Shown here one piece after another: positions 16,101-29,436 of a stretch of 64,000 nt of DNA. Within the stretch, counting starts at the first letter, position 1. Each line of letters opens with the position of its first letter. This DNA comes from Isochrysis galbana (taxonomy: Eukaryota > Haptophyta > Isochrysidales > Isochrysidaceae): the NCBI GenBank assembly GCA_018136815.1, contig JADDIW010000062.1:1-64000 (forward strand). The letters run 5' to 3'. Below the pieces are notes generated by a model, which did no database searches, had not been told where the DNA came from, and saw only the letters and a list, made by a program, of their open reading frames with translations. The translations under genes were made by a program, and so were the position numbers.

Positions 16101-19100
16101 TGAAGTCCCCGATGCCAAGTCCTGCGCTCACGTCGCACAGCTTGAAGGTACGCGTCGGTAGGGTCATCCCTTTACCCCTACCCGCAGATGCGTTGCGCCT
16201 GGGGCGCTGCATCGACGCTTCGAGACGCAGGGCTCACTGAGCCACCCACGGCCTCGCGTCTCGCCCTACTCGAGCTGTTGACCGCGCGTGTGCCGCCGAG
16301 ACGCCCGCACTCCTCCGTGACTACGCCCAACTCGTTCGATGTGCGAGGGGAGAAGACGGCGGCCTCTTCGCACGGTCACATCGTCAGTCCGAGGCGAGCG
16401 AGCTCGTCCCTTAGCTTGAGGGCGTGGAGAGATCGAGAGGCGATCTCCGTTGCAGCCTTTGGGGTGCTGGCTTGCCTCCGCATGCATGGGGCGGTTGCTG
16501 GACCTGCCCCGTCAAGAGCGCAGGAAGGGTCTCCAACTTCAAAGACAATGGGGAGAGCCTTGGGCAGAGCCAAGCAGGTGGCGCCTAAGGACAGTCCAAG
16601 CGGAGCGGCGGAGGCGGGAGTCGGAGTTCGCTCAGGCTGCACGTCTAGCGCTAACTCTGTTGCCGGTGCCTCTCCTCGCTCAGCCGATCGCGGGGAAGGA
16701 ACTGCGGCGGCGGCGGCCGACGAAGAGAGGGCAGTGGCGGCTAAGATCATCGCGGCAGCAGAGGCGCGGGATGAGAAGGCAAACAAGGAGGCCGAAACCG
16801 CCTTGGCGACGCTAGCCGCCGCCGTGGATGCATCCGGTGTAACCGCCATATCGGACGCCGACAGCGTAGGCGGAGTTGGCCAACTGCGGGAAGAGTCCCC
16901 ATTGAAACATGATGGGGCGGCTCCTCTCATAAGTGCGGCGAGTTCAACGTCCAGCGCGCGAATTCGCCAGAGGTGCACGATTGCCTCACCCTCGATGGCA
17001 GAGGCTCTTAGACGCGAGAAAGCAGGAGGAGTCATCGTCACCGGATTTCTGGGACGGCGGGCTCGTAAGGTGCGCCTCCAAAGCATCGTAGGTCCCAAAG
17101 GCTCTTTGCACATCAACTGTGCAAGCCCATGTCGGGCACGTTCTCAGTCATGCGCTTTGCTTCCGGCCACAATCCAAGGCATTGTGAGACAACCTTTGCA
17201 GTCTCCTCATACGCACCAACTCTGTCAACCGTGGTGTGGTGACGCTGCCTCGACCCCCCACCCCCCTTACCCATGGTCACAGCGCGTCGAATACTTGCGA
17301 TCAGTCGTAGATGCGGCCACTGAGGCGCACGTCGCCGCCCGTCGTCGCACGCGCCGCTCCCTAAACTCCGCAAACGCTGCCGCCGCAGCTCCGCCACCTC
17401 CGCTGATACCGCCCGTTGAGCTCATTTTCACAAAAGAGGACAAAATGCAGGCCATCGCAGCGTCGGCAAGGGGGCGGATGCTTCGCCGCCTTGCACGTGC
17501 GGCTCTGGAGCAATTGGAGATGCTTCTTGTTTCTGGCTCGCATGCGCGAGAGAGTGGCACTGGTGATGACGAAGACCACCCTAGCTGCCAGCTTCCCCAC
17601 GATGCAAGATTCACTCAATTGAGGATCTCGGCACTAGCTGAGAATGCGTCTGGGGCAATTCTTAACCTCGCTTCTTCTTCAGCGCCTGCCGCGCGCGAAC
17701 TCGTTGATGCAGGAGCACCATCGCGCCTTCTTGTTTGCGTTGGAAGCATTCAACGGGAGGCCGTCGAATCTTCTACACCGGTATGTCGAGCACTAATTTT
17801 TCGCCCCTTGGTGATGAAGTGCCGCAAGCCCTCCAATGGTGCGATTGTGAATGCCTTCTAGGAGCAGTTCTGCCCGGCATTGCGAAAAGCTGCAGATCCA
17901 CACCACCGCACAGTGTCCTAGTCATAACTCGATTGTGAGATCTTCTTGATCGGTTCCACCCACTGCCTTCGCCTTCCCGCAACGCCCGAGGCTCTCAATA
18001 TTGAGCCGTGCTTTTCGTTGGATTACAGTTGCGTGGTCACGTATCTACGATTCACGAACGCCTCCTCGCCGCCGTGGCTTGCCTAGTTTCACGACCGGCT
18101 TCCCGCTTCGCGAACGACCCCGTTGACCGCAACACCACGCCGGCCCACGATGCTGTAGCGGTGGATGCCTGGAAAGCAACCCATCCAGGACGAGAGCCGA
18201 TTTCTTCAATGATTATTGAGAGCTTCCCGTTTCGCGACTTGTCCTTCCCGGGATTCGACACGATCTATCCAGAGGCAGACATCATCTCGCTTGATGGAGC
18301 GGCAAAGGCGCTCCGGCTATCCGAGGTGGATCTTGAAGTTCTAATCCATGCTGTTAGAATAGGGCGTGGTGGAGCGCGCGCTTCTGCGGCTGCGACGCTG
18401 TGGATGCAGGCAAGTCCCCCCCTCTTTTTCTCCGCTATCGCACCGATCAAGCTAGTGCCGGTTGTCTACCAGTCTTAGAGCCAGAGTAAGGGCTCACCGA
18501 AACGGCTCCCGCAACTTGAAACCTCGGCTCTGTGCAGGCCTGTGCCGGTGGCTCAACAACACTAGGCGAGCTTGGTGCGATGCCCGCCCTTGCCAGTGCG
18601 ATCAACCCCTTCGAGACCTTGACACCCTCGGGTCTAAATCGCGCTATTCGTTTGGGTTATCTTCCGAAGGGCTTTTCGCATCCGGATGTGCTCTCGGAGA
18701 CGGTCCGCATGGTTGGCGATTTCTCGGCCGGCCCACCAGATGAAGTGTTGGGTGCTAGCGGGACCGGTGGCACCTCACCGTCGGGCATTCGAGCCGCCAC
18801 ATGGGCAGCCGCGGCGATGTGGGTGCTATGCGAGGTACCATCGAATGCTGCTGCGGCCGCAGTCCATGCAACTAGGCCCCTACTGCGATGGCTCACGCAG
18901 GTTCGCGAGTCTAGCGAGTCGAGGCATTGGATGAACGAGTGAAACATGCAAGAACCCGCCTGAGAGAGTCTTAGATTTCGCATGCCTCCCTCCGTCTTTG
19001 CAGAGCCATCACGACGCCCCTCGGCTGTGTGCGTCGGGCTGTCTTTGCTCAATGTTGCGTCACCCATCGTTAATCAAGCCAATGCTTGCAGCACGTGTTC

Positions 19101-22100
19101 CGCTCGCGGTACGTATGCCCCTTAATTGCACCCCCTCACCACCACCACCACCTTTCCGCCCTGTTTCAATACTCCGGGCCTCGCACGAGCTCTTTGATTC
19201 TCTACCAAGTGTGAAAAGTGACCGAGCCTGATTGCTACATGCATGGCTACGAAGCCTCACACGGGCGATCAAGTACTTCTTCATGGGGGGCTCGAACTCC
19301 TTGGGATTCAAGGCCATCGCTTAATGTTAGGGATGCATCCGTAGTAATGGACAGCCACCAGACCTTTCATAGCGTGGTGCCAAAGATGGCAATATTAATA
19401 CCAGTCATCTGAAAGCTTGTCTTGATGTTTTCTCGTGAGAGAAGACTCACCATTCGCATTTTTTCACCTCAGATTCTTCGGCTTGCCGTGAATCCTGATC
19501 GCCCAATTCACCAGCGCCTCGATGCCATCATGGCGCTCGATGCTCTTGCACCGCAGCTGGATGTTCACGGGCTACCCCCGGGAGCGCTCGCTCTGCCGTT
19601 GCCTCATACTGCTGGAGATGCCAGCGAAATCAGTGGGGACGGGTCAGATGGCGAGATGACGCATTTGGTCGAAGCAGACACCGAGCTAGCACCATTCCTT
19701 TTGTCGCTCCTCGGTGATGAGCAGCCAACCGTAATACGTGCTCTTGCTTGCCGTGCTCTCGCGCGATGCGCTTACCGAGGTGGCCGCTGGCGCGAGGCTG
19801 TCGTTGAGGCAGGAGGGTGCCGGGTGAGTGCGGGGTGGCAACTACGTAGTAGGGTGTCAGTCCCCGATCCACCTGCATGGCGGTGCCAATATGTTACCCA
19901 CCACACGATGGTGCTGAGCCGTATCCCCATTGGGAATCGCTCTTGCACCTTAGATACTCATGGCGACACTCCTCAGCGTTATTCCTGGACATAGCACGCG
20001 CAAAGCCGCCCGCAGTTCGACTGCCTATAGCGAGACGTCGCCCAGAATGGGCCCGACTATGACAGGCGCTCAGCATCTAGAAGATGAAGGCTGCCTGGAT
20101 ATTTTGATTCGTGACGCGCTAATCGCATCCTTGAACCTGTCAGAAACACCATCAGCCAAGGTAAGAGGATTGTGGCCGACCATCCACAACGCCTCGAGCA
20201 AATCTGTGCTTGTCCTTGAAGACCTCGCCTTGCGTTTAGTACCACAACTGGCGGTGGTAGGCAGGCATTTTCTCACCATTGCTGCAGCGCCGTCAGAGTG
20301 GCCGTGGAGACAGGCCAAACACTGCAGCGAATCTTGCGGAGAGGCCGGCGCCTGCGACACATTCGTCCATGCGATGCTCAAAGTTGACCATGGCTTAATC
20401 CGCCACCCAAGTGCAGGTCGAAATGGCTAAACACGGGCTACCCACTCTTGTGAGCTTGTTGGTGTCTAGCGGCGGTGACGACACCCGGCCCGGAAATGCT
20501 GGCATCAAGGAGAGCCCGTCGATTGAACGGTCGAGTAGGGAGGAAGTTCACCTCGACGAGGCCTTCAACACTGGAGAGCTGGGAACCGACGTGCTCTCCA
20601 TGGCTTCGGCTATCTTGAAGAATCTAAGCCAACATCCGGGAAATCGCACCCGCATGTATCAGGTGCGACACCTCCGTTTACGTGGGAGCGCCGGTCACCG
20701 GTCGCATCTAGTTCACGCAGCGAGTCTCTCTTTTGCAACTTGCGACCATTTGACACTCCACTCCACGACGCATTTGCCTTGTCTCACAGGCGGAGCTTCA
20801 GATCAAAGTTGTAGCTGCGGGAGGGAAACCGGTGACCTCAATCTCGCGCGCTGCAGCAGCAAAAGGTGCCAACGCAGATTGTGCGGGCGCATTACCCACC
20901 GACGTGGGGGCGAATCAGGATAACACTCCTCCGCCAAAGACCTCGGATGTAACACCCGTCACGGCTCCATCTGTTCTCTCGTCTCCAGACCAAGCGTCTG
21001 CCGCAATATCACGCACCAAGGGTACAAGTAAAGAAGCGTACCTAGATTGGGTATCGGGACCACTGCAAGAGTCTATCGACAAGCGCGAACAAGGCGTTGT
21101 GACCGTCGAACGAAAGGTATACTGTCGCACAATTTACCCAGCCACTGGTGTGGATCGGGCTTCTTCTTTTGCATTGACCACAAGGTCGCCCCTACTATCC
21201 GAACGGTTCCATTCTCTTGACCGGCCAAGCTCCGCTGTTTACCCATTGTTACCATCAGAGCCGCAAGATCATTGAAGCAGAGACTCGCGCTCGCGAGGCA
21301 TTCTGGAGGATGGATGAGTTTGGCGGCGAGATACTCACTCGGGAGGAGGTGCGTCGCCTCTGTCCTAAGCCTTTCGCTTAAGCGACCGTTTCTCCTTCAC
21401 ATCATCAGTTAATGACTCCTCATGCCACGTGCATAGTCTCACTCCATCCTCACCTGTGACATATAGGTCATCCGCGCCTTCCGTTTGAACCCTGCCGTTC
21501 GCGAAAAGCTTCTCCCACTACTCCCACCGCCACCAACTGCCCCGAACACTGTCACGTCCGCCCTCGACCTCCCGGCCCAGTGCAGAATTTTTGAAGCCGC
21601 CTTCGAGAGGATGGATCTGGAAGGCACCGATGAGGTACACTTTTTGCGTGCGCCACCATCTGGAGCAAAATGCTTGCCGGACAACTTCGTATCCTCAAGG
21701 GGCCAAATGGATCCACGTACCATGCTGCGTCTCCGCGAGTTGCAGCACTCGTTCTAAGAGGCGATCGTTGTCTTAGATACGGAAGGGGTGGAAGCGCGCC
21801 GATCAGGCTAAAGCGCATTGATACCGAATCCATCACACGTCATTACAGGTGGACATTGACGATTTCGTAGCATATTTCTCCACGCTCAAATTTCGGCAAC
21901 GCAAGGCTAGCGCCTTGCCACCTGTGTTGGCAAAGTACGCACGCTCTAGCAATGGTGTTGGTTCATCGCACAGTCCCTATGGCGAACTGGAGCCCTGCGC
22001 ACGCGGGGAGCCATGGTGTCGTGTAGTGGATGGGACGGGCGGATATCGCGCCCACGTCTTAACCCATACTCCTTGTAGGTACACGCCAAAGCAAATCGCA

Positions 22101-25100
22101 ACTCCAAATCGAAAGACGATCCATGAGACCGCAACTCAGCCTCTGCCCCGTGGCGAGGGAGCTCTCAACGCGAGACAGCATGGCTCGACGGCAGCAAAGT
22201 ATAGGGTCATAGGCGGAGCCTCACCGACTCGTACTATTACAGGCAAAGCAATTGAGGGTGGCAAGACGCCCTTGAATCGGCTTTTTAATAAGGCATACGC
22301 TGACACTTGGGCCGTGGGCGGACCCACGATATCGTCCAACGACCAAGCTGCGCATCACCCACAGCTGCCATCACCAACGAAGCGCGGTGTTGCCTTGCCT
22401 AGCCATATCCAGCCGCCGTCAGGCATGCTCACGGGCAAGATGGCGACCGTCGGCCCATCCCGGCAGCGCGTAGGGAACGATCTCGATCGCCAGCCGTTTG
22501 GCGAGGCCGGGGCGCGCCTAGACGCCAGCCACGGTTCGCTTCCTGGCGTGGTGCACGATCCGTGGCGGCCTCAGGTCGAGCAAGTTTTTGTCGCTTTAGG
22601 TGACCGTAGGCACGAGACCAAGCATGGGAAAGGCCAGCCGCCAAGCGGCAAGTGGAATGGCGGTCCGCCTTGCGCCGCGCCCCCTGCTGGCTTCAAGGTC
22701 GTCACAACGGCTGATGAGAAACTTTCCTCCTTCAAATTCGGCCATGGCGAGGGTGTGCATGGAAAGACAAGGAAGGCGTCTCTTGAGTATGACGATCTCG
22801 CAAACGAGGTGGCACGTGAGGTGGATCGGGCACGCCGTGGACAATCCAGTCGACTGATAGCATGGGAAGGGACGCCCGGGTCGAAGATAGGCGAGGGCTT
22901 TGGCAGCTACGAGATCGAGCCCGGAAAGGTGAGCCATCAACATCCTGTCGTACCGCTTGCCCAAGCAATGCCGCTTTGACCCACTTGGCTGGCTATCTAT
23001 GCAAATAGTATGCCTTTTAATGTTTCTGTGGAGTCCGCGGCTGGCACCATCTCCGGTTTGACTGTGCTGCGCGCGGGCCTTTGATCTCATCGTGCATCCC
23101 TTATTTGTCTTTGCGGCGCAAGGTGATACGCTTCTACCTCGATTCGCACAAGCGCAATGCGCGAGCTCCTTCGGATGAGCCTCCACCTACGGCAGCTATC
23201 TCTCTCGCTGCCCTACGCCTTGACGCGCTGCCCGCTTTGCCTTCACCTCCTGCCCTGATTACCCGTATGCGCATACGCCCGCCGGTGGTGGTCGAAAATC
23301 GCGTCCTCTCGCATTTGGCACCGTTTGAATCCTGGTCCCGACTTGTTACCGGGGCGACGCCCACCCACGCCGTGCTGAGATTAAGGCGGAGCCAGGATTC
23401 ACAAGTTGCTCCGGTCGAGATCGGAGTTGTGCGTGGCAGGTCGAGCGAACGCGCCGATGGTTCCATTCCCTTGAGCTCAGAATGCGTTTTTGCAGAGCGC
23501 CGATCCGCCTCGGACGGTCGCTCGCTCTTGGACGAGTGTGATGCAGCGGAGCGAGCTTTTCACATAGATTGGGCTAGAGCCAATGTGGTGAGCAAATTTC
23601 TTGTTTCGCAGCTTTCGCGCCGGGCGCCGTAGCACGACCTTTGTTTGCTTCTTTTGCGACAGCCGGACCTCGCTTGCACGTCGAGCTCAGTGGACAGGGC
23701 CCTCGCGTTGGATCACAGGAGCGCTTCCGCAACGATCTACGACAAGAACTCGCTGCTGCCGATTGCGACACATCCGTTTCAGCGGAGATAAATGATATCA
23801 AAGAAGAGATGCTGAACGGCGTCGGCTCGTTGTTGGCCATCTATGGGTGAGCGACCTGGGAGGGCCCTGATCCGTTTTAATTGTGCGGGGCGTCTTGCTT
23901 TACCGTGCAGGGGCGAGGGCTGACCACCCCACGCTCCCTCCTCGAGCAAGGTACTATTGTGCCACTGAACGCGCTCATGATGGCTTCGTTCTCAGCCATC
24001 GTGGTTTCATGACGCTGTGCAATGGTGCTTGTCTCTCTGATGGCAAGGTAGGAGGGGATGCCGGGTTGGAGCGACCGTGTCCCAACCACCTTGACTTTGC
24101 ACCCCCGGCTAAGCGCACCGACGCAAGTGGCGGGTCTCGAGGGGGAGGGGGAAAGGGGGGTCGTAGCTCCTTAAGCTCCTTGCCACCACGAAGCTAGCCC
24201 GACTCTCCGTCTAGCACTCCTCCTGAGCCCTCATTGGGCACACGACTCCGTCTGCTCACTCCTGTGCATTCGTGTCCAACCCATATCTTTGACGCGCAGG
24301 AGAGTCTTCAGCTTCTTTTCTCCGGATCCAACCACACGACAGACAATCATGGCAAGATGCCACCAACATGCGAGCAGCGGCTCCGGGATGGCCTTCACCT
24401 CAACGGCGTGCTTCTCCGATTTGAATTTTTGCGTGCCTTCATTCGCCTTGCTGTGCGAAGGTACGTAGCCGATTTGCGGTGAATGTGCTGACGCCACTCT
24501 CCTTTGTTGTTGTATACAACCTATTTTGACTCCCCGATTCCGCTCTCTACAGATATTTGGTGGCTGGCTGCGCCGACCCCGCGCCGAATCTTGCCGTCGC
24601 CGTGCGTAGACTTCTCGGCACCCTCACTGCACGCATTCCCGAGGATGGACTCGTCCTCCTTCGTGAGCCTGACCGCTTCCGACGGGAGAAGCTCTATCGA
24701 CCGGACACGGCCGCTTTGCTTGACAAGTGAACCTGCCCCCACCCACCCAACCAACCAACCAACCAAGCCCGGCTTGAACAAGCGGCCGCACCACTTGGAC
24801 GCCGGGCGGTGGCTAGATCACCAAATATGCAGGTTGACATGATCATTGCATCTAACCTCGACTTCTCCATCGCCGTCATATTCAGGTACGCACCACAACT
24901 ACGCCTCGTCTTCTCGGCCTACTCTATCGAGCCCGAACTGGGTGACGATCTCGATGAACAATCCGCCTTGGCCATCGCCGCGGCTCGCGCGGCAGGAGCG
25001 GCAGCTGGAATTTCGGGAGCAGCGGCGGCGGCGGCGGCGGCGGCGACATCTGCGCTAGAAAAGAGACGTACAACCCTTTCGTCACTTATGTCACTCGAGG

Positions 25101-26416
25101 AATGGCTCAAGTTCGTGGCGGCAACGAATATGCTCTATGAGGGTGTTGGTATCACGCCGGGGGACACATCAATGTGTGGTGGCTATCCATCCTTGCCCAA
25201 TGCCCGACACCTCGTGATCTCGACCACGTATGTCGTCCTCCGACACCTCGAGGTGTTCACCGATCGCCTTTTCAATTTTTTCAGGTACTCGGCGTCAGCA
25301 GAGCTGCACCCGCCCGACCGCGATGGCCTGACTTCTGACACGGCAAGCTTGCTCTTTGTCGCCTCGCGGACTTTCGTCACCGATGAAGTATGCATGCCGC
25401 CCACTCTTGGTCACGCGCACTTCGGATCCTCCACAACGGGTCCCGCGCATGAGATCGCATCTCACTGTGCAGTGAAATCCAGTTGTCGCCAATTGGAAGG
25501 GTCGAATGACTACCCCGCACACCGCTACACCAGTCCGTGGCTGTTTGCGTTTTCCTTGTGCGTCAGCGGAATGAATTTACCAAGAATCTAACTTTTGTCT
25601 TCTTTTTCACAGCTGAGAAGCCGGGAGATGCTGACCAATCTGACCTTTGTCGATTTTGTGGAGGCTGTCGCCCGCCTTTCGGTCTACAAGGTGTGTGCGC
25701 TCACAGCACGATGGCCGGCCGGCATTCCAATCCTCTCTGTTCGTCGGCGGTCGTCACGAATGCCAGCTCCGAAGTCACGCGCCCTTGCCTTCTATTTCAG
25801 GTTCTACCGTCTTCACAGACTCTTTTGACGGCTGAATGTGATAGTGCCTGCCACTTTTTTGAGCAAGTGAGACATTTGCATGGAAGTAGCTTTTTGACAC
25901 TAGGCCTCGATACGAGGCGAACATGCGATCTTCGGGCAAACCAGCGGTCCGTGGGCAAACCAACCCCATACCTCGCTCACAATCATTTCATCCACGGCCC
26001 CACAGGCGCGCGCGGGGTTGCTCGAGCCGGGTGTGCATCCAGCACTTCACCGGAACGACGAGCCATTCATGATCGGGAGGCCCGGACCGGAGGTGCCACT
26101 AGGTGAAGTGCTCGAGGTACGCCGCCGAGGCCTGTGTTCGCGCGGATGCCCATCTCGCGGCATTGGAGTTGGCCGTATTGCGTGAAAGCGTCAACTCGTG
26201 TTATACAATCTCGGAAGGGGGAGTCCTTGCTTATGCTGTTGAGTGCAACAAGAGGCCACCCAATGCGCACACGCTATTCAGTATGGCGTTTGCCCTATCA
26301 TGTGCGTTCCTCAGGTTTTCTTGCCATGGCTGCTTGAGACGTTCGGGTTTCAGTTCCCAAAGGACAACCCACCGGTCCCGCCAAGCCGGTTTCCTACAAG
26401 CTACCCTTCACAGTGA
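13187..26416 (+). CDS. large armadillo-repeat / IQ / EF-hand-type protein, many exons
   Basis: Exons joined by frame-keeping GT-AG (one GC-AG) introns encode one long protein. Well-supported exons: 13902-14091, 14215-14377, to 15461, 15499-15708, 16188-17069, 17283-17780, 18029-18409, 18538-18834, 19004-19108, 19473-19823, 20074-20160, 20417-20662, 20790-21116, 21259-21348, 21467-21634, 21849-22928, 23123-23587, 24300-24460, 24553-24726, 24886-~25227, 25285-25387, 25613-25690, 26006-26116 and 26315-26416 (TGA). The first half has armadillo-like helices (14215-20662) and basic IQ-like segments near 17050 and 17460. The later part has degenerate EF-hand loops (DEFGGE near 21310; DLEGTDEVDIDD across the 21634/21849 junction). 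The C-terminal KYAPQLRLVFSAYS...LSLEEW...LTFVDFVEAVARL module is common in algal and protist calcium-binding or flagellar proteins. The start at 13187 and two junctions at 23.6-23.9 kb are unresolved. A scaffold or calcium-sensing role is inference. Confidence 0.75.
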
Positions 26417-27606
26417 AGCATTTGCTATTCACCTTTGCTATCTCCACTTGAACACATCTCCCTTTTGGGAGCTAGCTCTAGCAAATGCTTGCAAAATTAA
26501 GATGGATAAGAACGTCACCACACTGGAAGGAGCCGGGGTGACGAGTTGGAAGTTGCGCTTCTGATGGCCTCGGCCACGCAGAGGGGGCTAAGTGGGATCA
26601 GGAGTTGTGCCGTAACGCCAAAGTGGACTTCCATCCCAAGTCACGCTTTTGCGGGCATGCAGGCCTGGCGGCCTCCATCGCCAGGGCTCGCCCCACCGAC
26701 GCCACTGTGTCTGTCCCCCGCACACAACGTTTGGCCACTTCGTGCTTCCATACCAGCACGGCTGCGCCGCTCCCCACTTTTAAAGGAGAGGAGACAGGGT
26801 TAAAAAACTCTTGTACGTTAATCTTGAGGCCCAAATTTTTTTATCGTGGGACTGGGGGAAGATGTCCCCTCGTCTCTCCCCGCTCGAATCCGAATCCGAG
26901 GCAGAGCGATGGCGACCGACCCGCCTGACAGGCCGACCTTCGCCGCGCTCCAGCGAGAGCACGGCGGTGGCGTCAACCCCCCCCGTGTGTCGCATCCAGA
27001 GTATTTTATATACTCTAGGCGGATGCGGTGCTTCTATCGATCAATGTGTAGTGTGTGAGAAAATTGAGTGAGTTTTGTTTTTGCCAACGAGTTGCCTCGA
27101 AGCTCCGCCGCATTGCACGCCGCATTTGTTCGTTTGTTCTTACTTGTTTCATTGGTTTGTTTGTGCGATGTTGCGTTAGTTTCGGAGTTTTCTTGTTGGT
27201 GAGTGAGTGATGTGTGATGTGGGGTGGTGTCTCTTGGTTCCCTCGTCGCGATGTAGCGCGCCCTTTCCCTTCCTCTCTCAAGACTTCTCTTCACTCCATA
27301 CCCCTAGCCCCGCTGAGACTTGACACGATCAAGCGCGAGCTTGATTCGACAGTTTGAAGACATCCCTCACTCACCCGCACGCCCTCGCCACACACCTCGC
27401 TGGCCATCGCACCGCGCACAAGCTCGCACATGCGCATGCGCATGCGCATGGTGCATATGCCCGTCTCACTCCTCAGCCCGCTCCGACCCATGGGATGAGC
27501 ATGGCTCAACTCTATGGCGACGAGCGCGGTCATCCTGCCTTCCATCGCCATTCCTTCGCCCCTCGCTTCGCCTCCGCTTCGCCACGCCTCCGCTTTCCAC
27601 TGGAGT
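26417..27606. other. intergenic DNA, no confident gene
   Basis: No exon with domain support was found. There is a near-palindrome GAGTAT-TTTAT-ATACTC near 26999, a short GC-dinucleotide tandem (ATGCGC repeated) near 27428, and a GT-rich stretch at 27040-27240. An open frame at 26891-27055, starting MATDPPDRP, has no recognised relatives. Confidence 0.4.
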
Positions 27607-28880
27607 TGATGTCGCGCGGGTTGATGGCACGTACGACCTCGATCTTCTTGGGGTCCATTTCTAGGCCGCGGCGGGAAACGACGTGGCCCAGGGACTCTCC
27701 CTTAATAGCAAAGAGGACACATTTGGACGCCTTGCACGTGAGGCTGGCCCAACGGAGACGCTCGAGCACGAGGTCGAGGCGGTGTAGCATTTGGTGGAAG
27801 GAGGCATCTACGCGAGCGTCGAGGGTGTCACCGGTGCCTGTAGACCAGATTCCGATGTCGTCCAGGTAGGGCATGTAGACTTCCCAAGCTAGGCCTTGAA
27901 GCACAGCGTCCATGAGGCGGCACATGTAGGAAGGACCAGACTGCACGCCGAACGGCAAGTAGTTGAACTCATATTTTTGGCGATGGGTGCAAAAGGCCGT
28001 GATGGGCTTATCCTCCTCTTTGATGGGTAGGCACCAAAAGCCGGAGGCCAAGTCGAGCATGCACAGGAAAAGAGAATCTCGAGATCCTTGGCCGCGAGAC
28101 AGGCGGTCGATGGCTTCGACCGTGAGAGGCAACGGACTATCGGAGATGCGGAGTTTCGAGTTAGTGTCGCGGTAGTCAACGCAGAAACGGACAGAACCAT
28201 CCTTCTTGCCAACTAACACCACTCGAGAAGCCCAGGGAGAGTTAGACTTGCGAATAATGCCCGCCGCTTCCATCTCCATCTCGGCGACGTGCTTTTCAAC
28301 GATGGCGCGTCCTTCGTCTCCCATCTTAGAGGGAGCGTGGCGATGAGCCGTGGCACCGGGGAGTAGCGGAAGTTCGACTTCCATGACATGCGTGTGCTTG
28401 GGGTTCTTGGGGTCGAGTGCGAAGGCGTCGATGTGGCGGGCCAGCAAGCGACGAACCTGGCCGAGCTGATCAGGAGTTAACTGTTCGTCTGGGTCAACGT
28501 TAATCGAATCTAGGAGGGCGCGTTGCGCTTCGGTTAGTGCAGCTTCGGGATCGGCGTCGGTAGAGCCGGGGGTCCGAGTAGCCTCGTGAAGTACAAATTC
28601 CACGTGAGCAGAGGCCACCGGGGAGTAGGCTGGCAGGGTGACCGGGCGGGCGGAGAGGTTCCAGACGGTGACCAGGACCTCACCCTTATCGCTAGGTGTC
28701 TCCACACTTGTAGCGACAAGAGGCGGAGAGTCGAGGCCATCGCGCGAGGGGAGGCGATCCACGAGCACCGCGGAATGAGGGTGTGACTCGCGGAGCTCGA
28801 GGGGGACGCAGACGGCGAAGGTGCCTCTGGATTTGCCCGGGATCGTAACGGGCTCGCTAGTGTACTCCGTACCTAGCCAA
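27607..28880 (-). pseudogene. truncated gypsy Pol fragment (protease-RT linker and reverse transcriptase)
   Basis: On the minus strand this encodes about 420 residues closely matching Pol of the element at 1-11 kb. The match runs from the linker after the protease (EPVTIPG...LVDRLPS) through reverse transcriptase with VRFCVDYRD and YLDD intact, to a sharp end at DPKKIEVVRAINPRDINS near 27607. It has no stop or frameshift inside, but lacks protease, RNase H, integrase, LTRs and a start, so it is dead as an element. A stop codon lies just upstream at about 28895. Differences from the long copy show that it comes from another member of the family. Breaks at both ends with no LTR suggest truncation by deletion or rearrangement. 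Confidence 0.9.
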
Positions 28881-28948
28881 TTCCTAGCACATTAGTTCTC
28901 CCCCTTGGTATTTTGGCCCCTTAAAGCTTTGGGGTCCTGAGTCAAGCA

Positions 28949-29359
28949 TTGTACTCAGCCCACATGTACTGCCCAGGCCTGCAACCTAAGGATTGGGCGG
29001 AATTGAAGCAGGTTGCGTCGCACATGCTCCACGTCTCAGGGCCTGTACGGACTGTCAATATTGGGTCGATACTTAATCCCTGTCATTTTGTTCTCGAAGG
29101 TCACCTAGGCCAAGAGCCCAAGGAAATCCTTGTAGGAGAGAGCTTGCTTGGGCCAAGGGCAAGCACCCCTTGGAAGCTATCACCCATGGGCAGGCCATTG
29201 TTACTGGAGAACGAGAAGAGAGAGCCGTGCATGCACGCCGTACTGCGTATGCTGCACCAGCAGCAAGCGGGAGCGCACACGTGGATCGGCGGCCGCTCAA
29301 CCCCCTCGCTCCTCCTATCACATGCACATCCCTGTGGTGCTTGTGCTATGGTGCTGTAG
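28949..29359 (+). CDS. hypothetical ORF, 136 residues
   Basis: An ATG-started frame encodes a protein with Cys, His and Trp scattered through it (starts MYSAHMYCPGLQPKDW). I recognise no domain. It sits between two mobile-element remnants, so it may be part of a degraded element rather than a host gene. The chance of a spurious ORF is considerable. Confidence 0.25.
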   Translation: MYSAHMYCPGLQPKDWAELKQVASHMLHVSGPVRTVNIGSILNPCHFVLEGHLGQEPKEILVGESLLGPRASTPWKLSPMGRPLLLENEKREPCMHAVLRMLHQQQAGAHTWIGGRSTPSLLLSHAHPCGACAMVL

Positions 29360-29436
29360 TGAGTCAATAAGCAATAAGAGGTAGAAAGAAAGAAAGAGAA
29401 AGAAGAAAGAAGACAACAAACATTCACTACAAAAAT

